Shown here one piece after another: positions 6,207 through 7,284 of a stretch of DNA of 7,284 nucleotides. The notes under the pieces are model-generated. The model ran no database searches, had not been told where the DNA came from, and saw only the letters and a list, made by a program, of their open reading frames with translations. Origin of the DNA: an uncultured Ruminococcus sp. (GTDB taxonomy: Bacteria; Bacillota; Clostridia; Oscillospirales; Acutalibacteraceae); contig CACYBZ010000316.1 in assembly GCA_902772795.1 (NCBI GenBank), forward strand, positions 1 to 7,284, read 5' to 3'. Both the position numbers and the translations under genes were made by a program. Position 1 is the first letter of the stretch, and every line of letters begins with the position of its first letter.

Positions 6207-7284
6207 GTGGAAGAAAAAATATGTTGTTCAAAGGAGGAATATATTCTGTTGTCCCGACAGGTGAATGACCTGAAAGAGCAACTTTGTGTTTTGACAAATG
6301 ACTATGCGAAGTTACAACGTGAAATGGGTGATATGTATTATTCGGGTAAAACCATCGCCGAAAATCCTGAAGAAGCCGTTCGTTGTTATCAGAAGTCTGC
6401 TGAACTTGGAGATGCCGATGCACAGTGCAGTTTAGGTTATCTGTATTCCTGCGGTAAAGGTATTGTGCAGAATGATGCGGAAGCATTCAGATGGTACAAA
6501 AAATCTGCCGAACAGGGGTATGCAAGAGCACAGTTCAATCTGGGATATCTTTATGCCAATGGAAAAGGTGTTATGCAGAATGACGAAGAGGCGGTAAGAT
6601 GGTACAGAAAATCCGCTGAACAGGGAGATGCAGGAGCTCAGTGCAATTTGGGTTATATGTACGAAAGAGGTCAGGGTATCACACATGACGACAAAGAAGC
6701 AGTAAAATGGTACAGAAAATCTGCCGAACAGGGATATGCAGAAGCACAGTTCAACTTAGGTTATATGTATTCTCATGGAAAAGGAGTTGAAGTAAACGGA
6801 AGAGAAGCGATTAACTGGTATAAAAAATCTGCGGGACAAGGATATGCAGAAGCACAGTTCAACTTAGGTTATCTTTATTTTTACGGAAAAGGTGTTGCAC
6901 AGGACGATGAAGAAGCCGTTTACTGGTACAAGCAATCTGCCGAACAGGGATATGCTAAAGCGATGTTCAATTTAGGGTATATGTACGAGAGCGGAAAAGG
7001 AGTTTCACAAAGTTATGATGAAGCAGTCAGGTGGTACAGAAAATCTGCTGAACTGGACAATACAAAGGCACAGTTCAATCTGGGGCGTATGTACGAAAAC
7101 GGACGTGGCGTTATGCAGGATTATGAGGAAGCTGTCCGATGGTATACAATATCTGCTGAGCAGGGAAATGACTCAGCACAATATACATTAGGATATCTGT
7201 ATGAATATGGTAAATATGTTACGCAGAATTATGAGGAAGCCATAAAATGGTATAAAAAATCTGCGGGACAAGGATATGCAGAAG
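6207..7284 (+). CDS. Sel1-like repeat protein, 3' end outside the window
   Basis: The frame is open from GTG 6207 to the right edge, 359 codons without a stop. The first 33 residues are a charged, partly amphipathic helix with no signal peptide, so the product is predicted cytoplasmic. From residue 34 the protein is a tandem array of 36-residue Sel1-like (TPR-related) repeats with the pattern AxAQFNLGYMYxxGKGVxQxxEEAVxWYxKSAEQGx. Nine repeats are visible and a tenth begins at 7278. Sel1 repeats form alpha-helical solenoids that hold protein partners together; the family has no enzymatic activity of its own. Here the protein may be a scaffold or adaptor for the AAA and helical proteins encoded upstream; this rests on position only. 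The first repeat (GKTIAENPEEAVRCY) is the most divergent. Alternative starts are TTG 6249 and GTG 6261. Membership in the same operon is likely but not proven. Confidence 0.93.
   Translation, partial: MEEKICCSKEEYILLSRQVNDLKEQLCVLTNDYAKLQREMGDMYYSGKTIAENPEEAVRCYQKSAELGDADAQCSLGYLYSCGKGIVQNDAEAFRWYKKSAEQGYARAQFNLGYLYANGKGVMQNDEEAVRWYRKSAEQGDAGAQCNLGYMYERGQGITHDDKEAVKWYRKSAEQGYAEAQFNLGYMYSHGKGVEVNGREAINWYKKSAGQGYAEAQFNLGYLYFYGKGVAQDDEEAVYWYKQSAEQGYAKAMFNLGYMYESGKGVSQSYDEAVRWYRKSAELDNTKAQFNLGRMYENGRGVMQDYEEAVRWYTISAEQGNDSAQYTLGYLYEYGKYVTQNYEEAIKWYKKSAGQGYAE
6306..7284 (+). repeat. Tandem 108-bp repeat array encoding Sel1 units
   Basis: Units begin at 6306, 6414, 6522, 6630, 6738, 6846, 6954, 7062, 7170 and 7278, exactly 108 bp apart with no insertions or deletions. 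DNA similarity is high at unit junctions. A 37-bp segment at 6816-6852 recurs exactly at 7248-7284 (432 bp, four units away), and a 33-bp segment at 6732-6764 recurs exactly at 6840-6872 (one unit away). This points to fairly recent duplication or exchange between units. Confidence 0.92.

Noticed and set aside
6306..7284. CRISPR-like regular repeats
   Set aside because: The 108-bp period is in frame, fully coding and matches Sel1 protein repeats, with no short identical repeats separated by unique spacers.

Overview
The window carries a run of six same-strand genes, five complete and the last cut by the right edge. A possible 3' tail of a further gene lies at the left edge. Moderate A+T richness, AGGAGG-type ribosome sites, frequent AGA/GGA/ATA codons and the protein style suggest a low-GC Firmicute, probably a gut-type Clostridia member. 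That placement is an impression from composition, not a proven identity. There is no RNA gene, transposase, integrase or CRISPR array in view.

Layout from left to right. (1) 94-1161 and 1321-2625 encode two all-helical proteins of unknown family that are clear tandem paralogs. (2) 2651-3367 encodes a small, helical protein with a strongly basic N-terminus. (3) 3388-4746 encodes an apparently active classical AAA ATPase with a three-helix N-terminal domain, a low-complexity linker and one AAA module, the layout of Vps4/CdvC. (4) 4925-6139 encodes a second AAA-like protein whose Walker A lysine and Walker B aspartate are both replaced, so it is probably a pseudo-ATPase or regulatory subunit. 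(5) 6207 to the window end encodes a Sel1-like repeat protein with at least nine 36-residue repeats.

Genes 2, 3 and 4 are 20-25 bp apart and almost certainly co-transcribed. Gaps of 159 bp (between genes 1 and 2) and 178 bp (between genes 4 and 5) hold a terminator-like hairpin and several dyads respectively, so there may be internal regulation.

The working hypothesis, by inference only, is a multi-protein machine. An active AAA motor, perhaps paired with an inactive partner, would act on helical, possibly polymer-forming proteins, with the Sel1-repeat protein as scaffold or adaptor. The resemblance to an ESCRT-III/Vps4 arrangement (helical substrates with basic N-termini beside an MIT-like plus AAA motor) is the most interesting feature. 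It rests on architecture and a few motifs, and needs structure prediction and profile searches.
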